Source of the DNA: Istiophorus platypterus
Lineage: Eukaryota; Chordata; Actinopteri; Istiophoriformes; Istiophoridae
DNA length: 64,000 nt
Direction of reading: 5' to 3'
Assembly (NCBI GenBank): GCA_016859345.1
Contig: CM029131.1
Coordinates: 7,430,320-7,494,319, forward strand
In this document: one piece after another, positions 49,721-62,605 of the stretch
How the letters are laid out: each line of letters opens with the position of its first letter
Numbering within the stretch: the first letter of the stretch is position 1
Made by a program: the position numbers and the translations under genes
Notes under the pieces: model-generated
What the model was told of the DNA's origin: nothing
Databases searched by the model: none
What the model saw: only the letters and a program-made list of their open reading frames with translations

Positions 49721-50018
49721 ATGGTGCAGATCGTGGGGCCGAAGCACCGCCGAACTGAGCCCAACAGCTGGCCGGCTCTGCTGGCATGCAAACAGGGGGG
49801 CGGATCAGCCCCCATGCGGTGGGTGAATTTTAGGCTGCCGCATCCGGAGCGCCTCTCGTCCCCCGTCTCCTCTTCCTCTCCCTCCTCATCCTCCTCCTCC
49901 TCCTCCCCCGTCTCGGCCAAATCCATGCGGTTTATTTGGAACAACATTTTCAGCAAAGGATCGCATATGCTGCAGTGTCTTTGTGGCAGGAGCCTCAAGA
50001 AAAACAAGAACCCAACTG
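49721..50018 (+). CDS. fgf14: Fgf14 (FHF4), exon 1 of the 1B isoform (partial gene)
   Basis: Fibroblast growth factor homologous factor: non-secreted, binds voltage-gated sodium channel tails and tunes axon-initial-segment excitability. The exon ends KSMRFIWNNIFSKGSHMLQC then LCGRSLKKNKNPT, closely matching human FGF14-1B KSMWFLWNIFSKGTHMLQC and LCGKSLKKNKNPT, and stops at donor ACT G|GTGAGT at 50018, the expected phase-1 border before the shared FGF core. The start is chosen at 49721 because MVQIVGPKHRRT weakly echoes human MVKPVPLFRRT; ATGs at 49316, 49814 and 49925 are in the same frame. Residues before the match contain a poly-serine tract (about 49860-49918) unlike the human sequence. 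The core exons, and exon 1A, are not in the window. Confidence 0.88.
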
Positions 50019-50027
50019 GTGAGTTTG

Positions 50028-50032
<5 letters not shown>

Positions 50033-50063
<31 letters not shown>

Positions 50064-50222
50064 TAGTGTGTGTGTTTCTCTGTGTGTACGTGCGTGCGTG
50101 TGTGTGTGTGCGTGTGTTTTTGGGGGTGAAAGACTTTATTGCGTGTCTGAGTTTGTGCGTGCGTGCTGGGGTGTGTGTGTGCGTGTGTGCGTGGTTGTGT
50201 GTGTGTGTGTGTGTGTGTGTAT
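50033..50222. repeat. Dispersed (GT)n arrays directly inside the fgf14 1B donor
   Basis: Four or more GT runs (50033-50060, 50084-50118, 50170-50195, 50198-50221) begin 15 nt after the splice donor. Alternating purine-pyrimidine DNA of this kind can form Z-DNA near an active promoter. Confidence 0.92.
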
Positions 50223-53200
50223 TCCCTCCTGAGACTGCACTGTTCGACTGCTTGCTGGTGTTTCTCTGCAATCGCAGTTGTGCAGCAAGTGAGTGCTCTA
50301 CAGGGAGGGGGGAGGCGGGTGGGAGTTATGATGTTGGGGAGGGGGCGCAAAGGTAGGGGTGGGGTGATAACTTATTAGAACAGGTAGCCTACCGACTACA
50401 GTGGCAGTGCGTGCGGGAGAAAAAGCGTGCGTGCTGTGCCGTGCGTGGCGGAGATGCTGCAGAAAATCAAGTCTAATGCAGCATGCAGACCCGTTCAGGC
50501 TCCAGTAACCTGCATGATTAAACAGCACATGGCCTTATTTAGACTTCCACTGTGGATATGCGACGCATACTATGGGAACGGGAAAGAGTCTGTGTGTGTT
50601 TTTCTTATGGCTGCAGACGTGTCAGTCGGACCAGGCGAGCACAAACATCTCTCCTCGTGAGATCTAAGACTCAATGTGATGCTGTGCTCAGCAGAGCTCA
50701 GAGATTCTGGGGGAGCTGACTTGAGGGGGGGATAGTCATGCAATGTTTATTGCTACTTTTTCCATTCAGGTGATCTGTTGATTATGTCCAACTTCACGCT
50801 GGGTGCGCTGATGGGCAACATCTGCCTCCTCTGAGGTTGGATTTGTGTGCAGATGTGTGTAGATGCAACTTCAAAGATCAGGAACAGGTCCTTTGAGTCT
50901 CTTAGTCACCAGGGAGTTCAGGGCACATGTAGATTCTCTAAAAGCTTTGACCAAACCGAATAGTTTGCTTTGTTTTCCACCAGATTTGCCACTATCCGCT
51001 CTGGGCAACTGGAGGGCAGAATTTGATGCTGGCATTGTAACAGGAAGTGGACATTGTTGACATTATTGGCATATTGACATGGCATCAGAGTTGGCCTCTG
51101 AATCCCCAACACAATGATTTAGAGGGCACCAGCAGGCTCCGAGAGGCAAAAGGTTGTGGTCGGATGTAATGTTTTTATGAACAGAAGAAACAGTTTGTCC
51201 AAACGACCGATCATTGCCTCTTGTTATCCTTGAGCTTTGAATTATAAAGTCCTATCTCACTCTCATTGTGTGGTGTTTAAGTGTTATAGAGGAAGCCTCA
51301 CAGCGGATGGCACTTACAAAAAGTTATATTGCAGTTACAATCATGGGTGTTATTCACATGACTGGTCCATTGATTAAACTAATAAGTCCCTAGAACATCA
51401 AAGAAGTAGCCCGGTCACAACTTCCAAACTTACTTTCTGACATTGTAACTGAAAAGGTATTTGATGTTTTGAGTGTCTGTAAGACAGAAAAGGCAATTTT
51501 CGTCACTTTGAGCCCTGTTGCACTGTGATGGATGCTGATTACTATGTTTTTGAAATTCTATAAACTCAACATTATAATTGGATGAGTGCATAAAATATCA
51601 GCCCTGACATGGACTGATATTTTATGACATATAAACCAAAATAGTTTCAGTTAAAATGATAAACTCTTTAACCAAAAAAAGAAAAAAAAGCTGTTACTGA
51701 TACTTGTGGTTATTGATGTTCCGTGGAAGTTTGGAAAACAGTAACTTTACAAAAGTTACGTGAGAAAGAAAGTTTTAAATAGGTTCAACTTTCAGCTCAA
51801 CTTTCAAATCCGTCCTGCTACCATGCACTATTGTGATTCATAACAAGTATAACAAGTCAACACCAGTTTGTATAATGCAAAATGTTTATTATTTCAGCGC
51901 CGTAAGTCATTTCTAGCTACATTCAGCATTAAAAAGCAAAAGCAAACTACAGATTGGATATTCCGATGGTGTGATGAGGTCAGAGCTGTTAATGCTGTGT
52001 CTACTCTTTGTCCCTGAATGCTAAACAATCATATTTTTGTGTTGTTTACGAAGCACTGTCCCTCTGGTTTGGAGCTGATGCATTAAAAAGGCAGTCATGC
52101 AAAATAAAAAAATTCAGTACCATGGACAGCGCACAGCATTCACAACATCAGTGTGATCCCATGAAATTCTGACGCAGGGAAGTCACAAGTTTTAAGTATT
52201 ATCATCAACTAATATTTCAGTTTTAACACTCAAACAGTTTTTAATGCATGTCACCATATTTTAGATTTTTTAAAAAATTGTTTTCTGCATATAACAACCA
52301 CTTGATTTAGTTTGTTTTGCATAAAAATCGATTTCTGGTGATTTGCTACCTTTAAGTCAAAGTTACAAAGTTAGGGATATCATCTTCACTAATTTTTTAA
52401 ACAAATGCTCCCCCAGAAACAGGAAGTGTTTTTGTGATGATCTTAATGAAGACCCAAATGAAAGAGCCGCATCCAGTCGTTTGAGGAGGATAAACATGAC
52501 TAACAACCTCATAGAAACAGATGTATAAGAGAGATGATTCACAGTTTAAATTGCAGACAACTCCTGGAGAACTTCACATTGTTTAAGGCCTAATTAGTGA
52601 TATTTTCTCATACATAAATATCTGTTTTTCTTTCCAGTCAGTTGGGTCTTTGCTCAGAAATGCATTTGCACCTTATCAACAAACATTTCAAGGAAGAAAG
52701 CGTTTGTGTGCCCTTTGCTACCCGTGGAAAAACAGGAAGAGCTCGGCACCAAAGATAAACCATTAATCTTGCAGATTAAAGGTGAAAACAAACCAAACAA
52801 AATCAATGCCGGCGTGTTGGCACAGGTGAAAGGACTAATTTGCTACACAGAAGCCAACAGTTGTACGAACTGCAACATTTTCACAGCTTCTTTTCACTCC
52901 CTGCCAACACACCGCTGCCTGCAATTTACAAAGTGTCACATGACTGGTTGTGTTATTTTTTTGTGTGTGTCCTCTGGGCTCTGTGTTTCTGCTTTAATTC
53001 CTTTTTTTCTATTGTGTTCCTCTTTGCCCATTTGATGAACTGGCTTGAAGCTAGAAACCGCTGGATTAAACAGGGGCTTTAAAGAAGGGAGAGCATAACG
53101 TCCTAACTCACAGACATGGACGGACAGTTTTGCATCCACCTTGTGACATTTTAAAGTCCTTTTGATTAGTAAAAGTAAAAATAATTCAGCTATGATGTAA

Positions 53201-54157
53201 CTGCAAAATGTCATTAATCATAATGCACAAGGTTCCTCTCTAACATGAGTCGAAATGTACTTTGTAGTCGAGCAGTTTGTGGAACAAGTGTGAGAGATCT
53301 CAGAAATTGTAGTGACAATCTTAACTCAACATCTACTTATTAGCAAACAAAGAAGATAAAAACAGTTGCAGTTGAAAGCTCTGGTAAAGCTACTAAGTGG
53401 AGCTTGAATCTATATTATATTGTCAGATTAGTTGAATAATTGATGAGCTGATCCATTGAAAATGAGTTGATTGGATTTTTTTGGTCCATTTAATGTTTAC
53501 GTTCACTTCAGGATGAAAAACCAAACGTTTGCCTTTCAACCTGCTCTCCTCTGTTTCACCTGAAAACAAGGAGGTATTTAAATGCTGCCCCAAGCAAACT
53601 CGTGACTTTAAGACATTGTATTGAACTCTGATAAGTTGTAATGGTCCTTTTTAATCTAGTTTTGACATTTTATAGACTAAATATCTATTGTTAATTAGAA
53701 AACAAATAGGAAGAAACTTTGCTTTAGCATTTGTTCATCATGTGAGGTGATTAGCTAATTCAAGGAACCCCCCCCCCCCCCACACACACACACACACATT
53801 GGGAATGAAAAGAAGAAGTGCAGCACATCGTGTACACTATCTCTGAGAGAAACAAGCGAGTCCCCGCCAGCATCCTGCAGCCAGGCTGGTGGATTTATTG
53901 CAGCCAGCACCATTTAGCTGTCACTTTCTCCTTTAATTAAACCGAAACGTATGAACTCCTTCCCCTGGCGTTCTTCGTGTGTCTGTGTTCGTTTATTGAG
54001 AATACACCCAGTCGGTGGTGAAATATGGGCCTGCTGAAGATGGGGAGGTGGGAGAGGTCTTGCTGACTCAGCATCTGTCGGCGTTTTTCCTCTGAATTGC
54101 ACGATTTAGTGACGGTCCGCTGGGAGGGCAGAAATACAGCTTTGTTTTAGTCTGTAT

Positions 54158-54240
54158 GGATGTGTGTGTGTCTGTGTGTGTCTGTGTGTGTCTGTGTGTG
54201 TCTGTGTGTGTCTGTGTGTGTCTGTGTGTGTCTGTGTGTA
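54158..54240. repeat. (TCTGTGTGTG)n decanucleotide array
   Basis: Eight near-perfect 10-bp units in fgf14 intron 1. The strict 10-bp period distinguishes it from plain GT microsatellites. Confidence 0.93.
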
Positions 54241-55335
54241 CGCGCATCGGTGTGTGTGATGAATCACAGAGAACTGAGCAAAAGTTTTTGTTTCTTTCTT
54301 ACTACTTTGCTGTTGTTAAGTAACTGTATTATACTTTTTAACAAAAGTTGAATTTAACATAAAATCTGCATTACTGTGATATGATGGATTTCTAATCAGG
54401 TTTTAAGATGTTGCAAAATAACAAGACCTAAAGCCTAAAGCTGCACTAGTGTTGGAGAGATGCTGCAGTTTTCATCACACCTCACAGTATGAAAGTGATG
54501 GACAGAGTAACATCAGTTTTTAGCAGTTTCTAAGATTTCAGTTCTAATTTGGTTGGCGCTGGTAACAGTAAGTGTGTTTAAATAACACAGGTCCCACGGT
54601 TCTGTTCACACTGACACATCTGTGGTGCTAAAACGCCTCCAGTGGAAACTCTTTCAACAAAACAGCAGAAGAGGAGCTACTGATCTCTCTGTTTATGGTG
54701 TAGCCAAACAAATCATGAGCCAAGAGAAGATTTACCCTCATATTATTCCAATAAAGAAGAAAGTCAGGTGGCTTGTAGGCTACTATACAGGGGGATAATT
54801 ACTTCTAAAAAAATAATTAATTGGGAAAAAATGCAATAGACAGTATCAAAAATATGACATAATTACAATGTAAAGTTTATACAGTATCTTTAAAGTAAGT
54901 AAATTCAAGAGAGAGGAAATGTTTAATCCCAATTCAAGGCAATAAAATGTAATTTTTCACAACATGTATTCAGTGATTAGTTCAAGTACCTCTGCTACGG
55001 AGATTCTTCCTGTATGAATGGAGTTACCGCATTGTACATGGTACTCTCTCCCTTTTTTTCTCCAGGTGAACTAGCACCAGGATCATTCATTGTTAAAAGG
55101 AATAAGACACAGTGTTACTCAATGTCCTGTGTCCCACGTGACGTGACCCAGATAGGGACCTTCACCTTTTTATAGAACACGTTAGCGCGAAGGCCCACGC
55201 AAACACTCATGCCCGCTCACCTTCTCTGGAGAGTCCCCATTAAGGCTTCGTGCTTTATATTTTATTTAAACGCCGGAGTGTAGAAGTGGGGGTCGTGCCA
55301 GCTCAGATTTGTCTCTGTAAGTGAAAGGGCCCACA

Positions 55336-55381
<46 letters not shown>

Positions 55382-55688
55382 GTTATTTGCATAGATTGTA
55401 TTTAAATCTAATTTTAGCTTCAACCCTGTCAAGAATCAAAGGTTGCAGAGATCTGAGCTCAAAAGTCACATTGCTGGATATACAGTAGTTGGATTAAAAA
55501 AATGTTCATATTACAGATTTTCCCCCGAAGCTTGCAACAAAGTAAACTTGCGTGTGTCTCGTTCTCTGTCTCTGCTCCCGAGTTGCGTGCTGTTGTGTTG
55601 TCTAAAGGTGATGAGTTGACAAAATGGTGACAGTCATTGTCATGTCTGTCCTCTAAGGTCACATGGAGGGTTTTGGTGCAGTACTCTA

Positions 55689-55691
<3 letters not shown>

Positions 55692-55775
<84 letters not shown>

Positions 55776-55835
55776 TGTGTGTGTGAGAGAGAGAGTGTGT
55801 GAGTGTGAGAGAAAGAGAGAGAAAGAGAGAGAAAG

Positions 55836-55899
<64 letters not shown>
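55692..55899. repeat. Compound (GT)n-(GAAAGAGAGA)n-(GA)n repeat
   Basis: About 92 bp of GT, a short mixed segment, then a pure purine tract from 55807 to 55899 made of five GAAAGAGAGA units (55811-55860) and plain GA. It lies in fgf14 intron 1. Confidence 0.96.
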
Positions 55900-55901
<2 letters not shown>

Positions 55902-58900
55902 CTCATTAGCTTATGGCCCCATTGTCCCCAACACACTGAATCTGCAGAAAGACATTATGACTTTGCTGGTCTGATCCACTTCCGTTTGAACTGATCACGT
56001 ACGTCATACTTTACACAGAAACGCATGCACACTCACATGGAAAAAGTCAACTAATCACCCCAGTAACACACACATACACACACACAGAGTGCAGTCACTC
56101 ATGTCATTTTATATAACCAAACAAACTACCTTGTTAGCTAAAATGAACTTTGCAGACAAAAGCCAAAAATCATGCGATATTTCTTATATGTTGTCCAAAG
56201 TTTTACATCTGCATGGCGTTGCTACAATATAGTAGTGGTATAGTTTGGCATAAAATTAAACCATCGACTGGATTCACACAATTCGGACTTAACGATTTAT
56301 CAACAGTGGTTAAATAATGGCTGAATTAGTCTGTTAAGGGAACAAAGATTTGCCAATAACCCCCCATTGACCTCTCAGCCCCAACCACCTTCCCCAACTG
56401 TTCTGTTTCCATTGGATAAAACAGTTTGATTAAACACAACTTTAATGATAATAATAGATTCTGCAATAATAGGGATTCCGTCAAAGTTTACATTAGTCAC
56501 AGATGCTCATGTTAAGACACTGACCATTTATAACAAATGGATATTTTATTAAATTTGATGGAGAAGGCTCTGCTCTTTGAGGGAACTCTGAAAGAGTAAG
56601 TGTCAGGTATTCAGGTATTGGCTGCAATGTAAACCCACATGAATGTGATTGGCTGTTACCAGTTAGCTGGTAACCAAACACCCAGTGAATGAGCCTGTGA
56701 TGATAAAACCATGAATACAGCTACTGATGCCAATTACAATGTCCCATATTCTACTTATGTGAATTGCAACTTCAGTTAATAAAAATTGCATAAAACCATT
56801 TTACACAGTGTCCTCTGGGCTTTTGAGGGCCCTTTGGGTCTGGGGCCAAGGGCAGCCTACTTTTCCTGGTTGGTTATTCAACCTTGGCTAAATATGTAAA
56901 GAAAAAATAGGGAAAAAATGAATAATGAAGATGGTGGTTTTGGTCGGAGGGAGAAGTGTCAGAGACCAGATTTTCACAATGTTGTTTAAAAAAACAGAAA
57001 CTTGCACTAAAATGCCTTTTAACCCAACAGGGAATCTTTAACAGCACAGGCTTGCTCATTGACAATCAGAGTTGATATAAGTAGATTTATGAAATTTTAA
57101 ATTTAAAAACAAATCTTTTTTTTGTCTGACCAAAACGACTCCTCAAAGTTTCTGTGCTACAAGTGTTTAAGTACCGGACTCCAAAACCTGCCACGGTCTT
57201 GTTGCATTTCTGCTTTTGAAAGGCCAGTACTGATGGGGGGTAAAATGACTCCAGGTGTTACAGTGTTTCAGACAAAGAGAAAGGAGAGGCCAGTGCTGTT
57301 GATTACAGTGTAAGTCTGTTCAGCGAAGGAAAGTCTATAATTTTCAAAATGAAGCAATGAGCAAAAGAAGCAAGGTGAATGAGGTGAATGTGTGTGTGTG
57401 CGTGCATGCATGCGTGTAGGCTTGTGTGTGTTTGGACAGCTCTCGCTCCAGGTTCCTGTCAGGAGAGAGTGAGTGCTGAGTGTTATTTTTCCAAGTGCAC
57501 TTAAAAGCAGCAGGGCATCAAAGACTCCACTAAGAAGTGTTTTCACAGACCGAACGATAAGAAGCAGAGAAACACTTGACAACAACTCGGTCTCTCTCTC
57601 TGAGTCGCTGCGTAAAAAAGTGTCGAGCTGGCGACGTTGGAAATGCAGAACACACACAGTCACTGTGTTACAGTGCTACAGTGTGGAGGTTCAATGTTAT
57701 CCCGGGAACAAAATTATCCCAACTCAAGGTGCACTTACTAGCTGTTCCCAGAGCTTTCAACCCTATCCCACAGATGTGGGCATGCACGCTCAGTAACAGT
57801 CATCCATGGTACTTTGTTTGGCCTTGGGTGGTGCTGTAGCATCTTTAGTCAACTCCACCTGGATCTATCTCCATGTTTTTTGCTCTGGTCTGGTGGGCCA
57901 ATCACAGCTCTTCTTCCCATGACCGTGGTGGTCTTCGTTATTTTATATACTATATACAATTATCAGGATAATATGGTTTTAATATGTAGGAAGTTGCAGT
58001 CCTTTCTGGGATTTCTGGGCTCCGCAGACACATTTTGTCAGAACATCAGCTCCACTGAGACAATTCTCACCAGAAAAACAACACCATTGCTTGTTTGTTC
58101 ACATGTTTATAGGAACTTATGCCTCTGTTTTTCCGTCAGGCAACTCATTACATTAATGCTAGTAATGACTGTCGCAGGTTATGCCATAGAAAGTTCTACA
58201 AAGGTGCTTTGCTTTGGTATCTTTATAATTTAAAAAAAAAATGCAAACGTAAATCCAACCACGTTTAAAAGAAAAAGCAAATATAATGTAATCATTGATG
58301 GAAAAGTTAGCTGGCTCACATTTCTGATGACTTCTCACCCTGTAGCCTTTTCTTGTGCCTCTTCTCTTTATCTCTGTTCTCAACCTCTCTCCTCCTCATT
58401 TGTTCTGCATCTCACTCACACACACTTGAGCTGACTTTTTATTCTTCCCGTGTCTGTATTAACCTTTCGCTTGATGACAGCCCTGCATGACATAATCGCC
58501 ATATCTGTCTCACTCACTCTGTGTGTGTGTGTGCGTGTGTGTGCATGTGTGTGTGTGTGTGTGTGTGTGTGTCCATGTCCATGTGTGAGGCCACATTGGG
58601 GTACACTTCAAGAAGTGAGCTTTCCAAGGAGTCCACTGAGCTGGTGTCTACAGGTGTGTGTGTGTGTGTGCATGTTAGTCATGGACTTTGAGTTTATACT
58701 GAAGGTAGCAGAGAGGAGAATAAAGGCTGCTTTGGGCAAAGCTGAACCAGGTAAGAGACGAAAGAGAATCACAAAAATAATTTAAAAAATTTGACTATAT
58801 GTAAAAACCTCACAGCAATGTCTTTCATGTAGACATCAAAAGCTACAGATTGAGGTGCCATCTGTGTATATTGATTTATTTATAGTTTTATTATGTTTCA

Positions 58901-61900
58901 ACATGATTCAAACTCACCCATTTTATATTTTTTCAACTTTTCAGAAACTTTTAAGCAGTGCATTAAAAAAACATAGCTGTTACGGAAAACAGTGTTTTAT
59001 TTAGACACAAAAAATAAATTTATACAGAATAATGTGAAGTTATTCTATAACAGATTCTGATAAAATGGTACGTTAAGATAAATTCATACCAATAAGTCAT
59101 AAAAGAGTGAAGACAAACTGGGTCTGACCTTGTCAGCTTGACTGCGGTTTGCCAGAGAAAAATTATGATAAATAATTCATAACTGAGTTACGTATTTTCC
59201 ATAATTTTTCCTGGACACAAAAGAAGATGTCGTTTCCCCGCTGTCCAGAAATACCACAGATATCACTGGCTATGAGTAATCTCATCCCAGTCGGGGTTTA
59301 AGGTGATATAATATGGGTGAGTTTGGAGGAGTGTATGTAACATACTTAAATAAAACAAACATAGGGACAGTACACAAACATAGAGGGACAGTACACAAAC
59401 TGATGTGCCCTTTGTATTAGTCGATAAGTCAGGCGTCACGCTGTAGTGTCTTTCTGGAGGCCTCTGTATTATATAGCTGTCAATGAAATGTGTGTGTGTG
59501 TGGTCATGATGCCTGCAACTACAGCTGCTCATCTGTTGCTTCCCCTCATTTTCTTGCTCAACTTTAAGCTGTTCCACTTGTCAGCTATTTTGATTTATCA
59601 TTTTAATGTAGACTCGTGACTGAGACTGAGTGTTGGTGAAATTAAATATGAAGTGCCAAACGCCCCCACGAATGCAAATGCCATCCCACGTGGCTCGCAA
59701 TAGGTGACAGGCAGAATTTTGCAGGAAACCGAGCCACGGAACATGTTGACCGACACGTACTGACAATTCAAAGAAATTTACACGGCCGATATGGTAAAAT
59801 TAAAGCAGTTGGGTTGTGGGTGGAGAAGGGACTATGAGGGTAGAACCGCACCATCTGACTGAAAGGCCAGCTGACTTTTAATCAGTTAAATGAAAGGATA
59901 GTGTTTATCTGTATTTCTCTTATTGTCATCAGAAAACAAAAAGACAAGTCCAACCATGCCTTAGGCTATCTCTCAATACTTTCCGATTTCCCTACCCCAT
60001 CTAAGGCCATCACCCAAGAGCCTGATGGGTCCTATACTGAAAACATGAATCTTTATAAATAGGTTAAAAATACAACAAACAGTTTTAAAGAATCTCCTTA
60101 AAAAGGTAGGCAATGTAATTTTAAGTAAAGGTTGTCAAAAAGGAGTAGCAGAATGGTGTAAGTGGGACTGACTACATGTTCCATGTTCATTGTAATAAAG
60201 TAACATCCAGTGCAGCAGTGTGTGTCGCTGATTTACCGATTTATGCTTTAATCCTTGTATTAGAATTTCATGTGTTTATTTTCAAGTATATTTTTTTCAT
60301 TTTACTAAAGCAGTTTAATCTCTTACCTGCTTCAGTACAATGTAATAATATGACATGATTCAAAGGCAAATCTTGAAAAACTCTTAGTTCCTCTAAAATC
60401 ATTGACTTGGAGCAGTTTAACAAGGCAAAAATGAGAATCTCTAAGACTTCCCCCCTTGTAGAAATGCTCTTTATATTGTGTATTGATAGTTAGGGCCAGT
60501 ATTTAATGCTCTGTGATAAACTCACTCTTGAGCAATGGGAAAATTTGGTGCAATTTCATGCCTGTTTTGTCCAATTTTAGATGAATTCTACTGCATGTTA
60601 ACACTGAGTCATCTGAAGTCCATCGGCTTGTTTGCGCTAACTAATGGACACAGATATAAAATGCTTATTGTATCTTCAGTGCACAACACTTGTTCAGCAG
60701 AGAGTAGTTGTGCTGCGTTTTAATTCCCTTGCCCGTGTGCAGAAATGTTACCTTTAGATCTGTATTGTGGCACAGTTTGGATTAGATGCAGCCTTATGTT
60801 AGTCTTGCAGGCGGAATATATTGGACCATGCTCCTGAACTTTTCATGCCGTCATTGTCAGAGGGACTGCTGCACACACACAGACACACAAGCATGCACAT
60901 ACAAGATACAAAGTTCCTGCAACGCAGGACTGTGGAGAAAACAGATTAATCACAGGTCTCTTCAGTGTTACTGCCAGCCCCAAAAATGGGTTTTCTTTCA
61001 GGTGTTATTTTGAAAATTTGGTCTTTATTTTCAGCCCATTTTCATCTAACTCTGAAGTTCAGCTTTTGGAAAGAAGGAAAAGGGACACAGCTGCTGCATC
61101 TCCTCAGATTTTGAGTTAAACATCATCATAACAAGAACCTTTTTCCAATCATCCACCACCTGGTCATTCCTCTTCCTCCTCCTCCTCCTCTTCCATCCCA
61201 ATGTGAACTTCCCTCTGCAGAGCGGTGTGAGGAATAACAGCCCCCCCCCAACACAATAGCTGAAATTAGGCATTTCATCACTCTGCGGCTGCCTGTAGCT
61301 GCCGCTGAAAAAAGCAAGCATAAGTTTCTCGCCCGGCATGCGCCCAACTGTGGGTGGCACAGACACAGTCTCCTTTGTTGAGTCTTGAATGCCTGACAAA
61401 GTTTTATCTCTTGTCACATTATCTACCTACGCTCTGCGTTCCTGTTAGTCACAACCGAAATTTTATGTTTTATTCAGTCGGCCGCACATACAGGAGCATT
61501 TGAAAGCACACGAAAAACTGCGGTTATAGAAAGTATCTGTCGTCAGCCGCAACAGGCCTGGCTCTAATCTGCTTCTTCTGGAAAATGTGGAGCTGCTTTT
61601 CATGTTGTACATGGCAAAAAATAGGTAAATAAAGAAATTATACCTAATCTGTGATGGCAAAGGCCGAATGGATCAAAACCGACTCAAGTGTATAGTCTTT
61701 TATATGATGCCCGAGTGTTGTGACAGCATTGCCAAAAAAATCAAGCAGTGAACCATCTGAGGTGTGACTGACTCATTAGAGAGAGGCCAGCCAAACAACT
61801 CGGAGGCATGAGGAGAAAGTCACTGCCGTTGCTCGTTAAAGGACCAGTACACTGAATAATACTGTTGGCGGAGGAGGGGTGGCCAGGAATTGTGGTCTAG

Positions 61901-62539
61901 CTGCGAACGGAAGAGTGCAGCTTTCTGGGAACCATTCAATTCTGCTCTGGCTCGTTGTGCTTTCTGACCCAGATCACTGCAATACACACATAACACACAC
62001 ACACACACACACACACACCACCCACACGTAAACGACCATAGTGGGATAGAGTGTAAATTAATATTGACAGGTACATTAGATTTCTCTAACACTGGTCCAA
62101 TCTACACTGCACTGTATGTACAGCACTGTCTTTCTGCACAGCACAGCACAGTATTGCTATGTACATTCATTTTACAAATCAGCAGTATTAACAGGGGTTT
62201 TGGGGTTTTTTTTGTCACAAACTGGCTCAAGAAATTTAACAAGAAGTGAGCCTGCACAATAGTTGAACTCTCTCTATAGGATGAGAGACTGCGTCAGCTC
62301 AAGCTATTAAATTTCCTAGGACGGCCCAGGAGACCCATAGCGTAAGACATCACGGTTGGTGTTACAGACTCTTCAGTCAAAAGGTGGTCTAAGATAATAG
62401 TGGGGAAGAAGACGACATGTTCCAGTTTCCCACCGAAGTCTAAACATAGGTCAGGTGTGTCAGGTGAACTGACGAGTTGAATGTATTTGTCCACCCTGTG
62501 ATTGGAACGAAGCTTGTTCTGGTTGCTTGTTGCCCTACT

Positions 62540-62605
62540 CATTCCCCTACAACCCTGAGCGGAATAAGGAGACAAAGAGGATGGATGGATGGAAGGATGA
62601 GTCTG
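62540..62605. repeat. Possible 3' end of an old SINE/LINE with GATG tail
   Basis: ACCCTGAGCGGAATAAGGAG followed shortly by (GATG)n. Fish retroposons commonly end in a conserved 'AGCGG...AAGA' segment with a (GATG)n tail. No body, poly-A or target-site duplication was found. Confidence 0.3.

Noticed and set aside
49366..50271. Minus-strand open frame of 301 codons opposite fgf14 exon 1B
   Set aside because: It is the mirror of the fgf14 coding exon and the GT repeats behind its donor (His-Thr runs); it shows no independent homology.
55640..55974. Frames of Val-Cys or Thr-His repeats, also at 16739-17164, 30866-31303 and 6009-6461
   Set aside because: Translations of dinucleotide microsatellites, not proteins.
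59672..59679. Octamer ATGCAAAT in a repeat-poor part of fgf14 intron 1
   Set aside because: The same word also occurs near 5850 and 24257 in 3'UTRs, so a single hit is not evidence of an enhancer.
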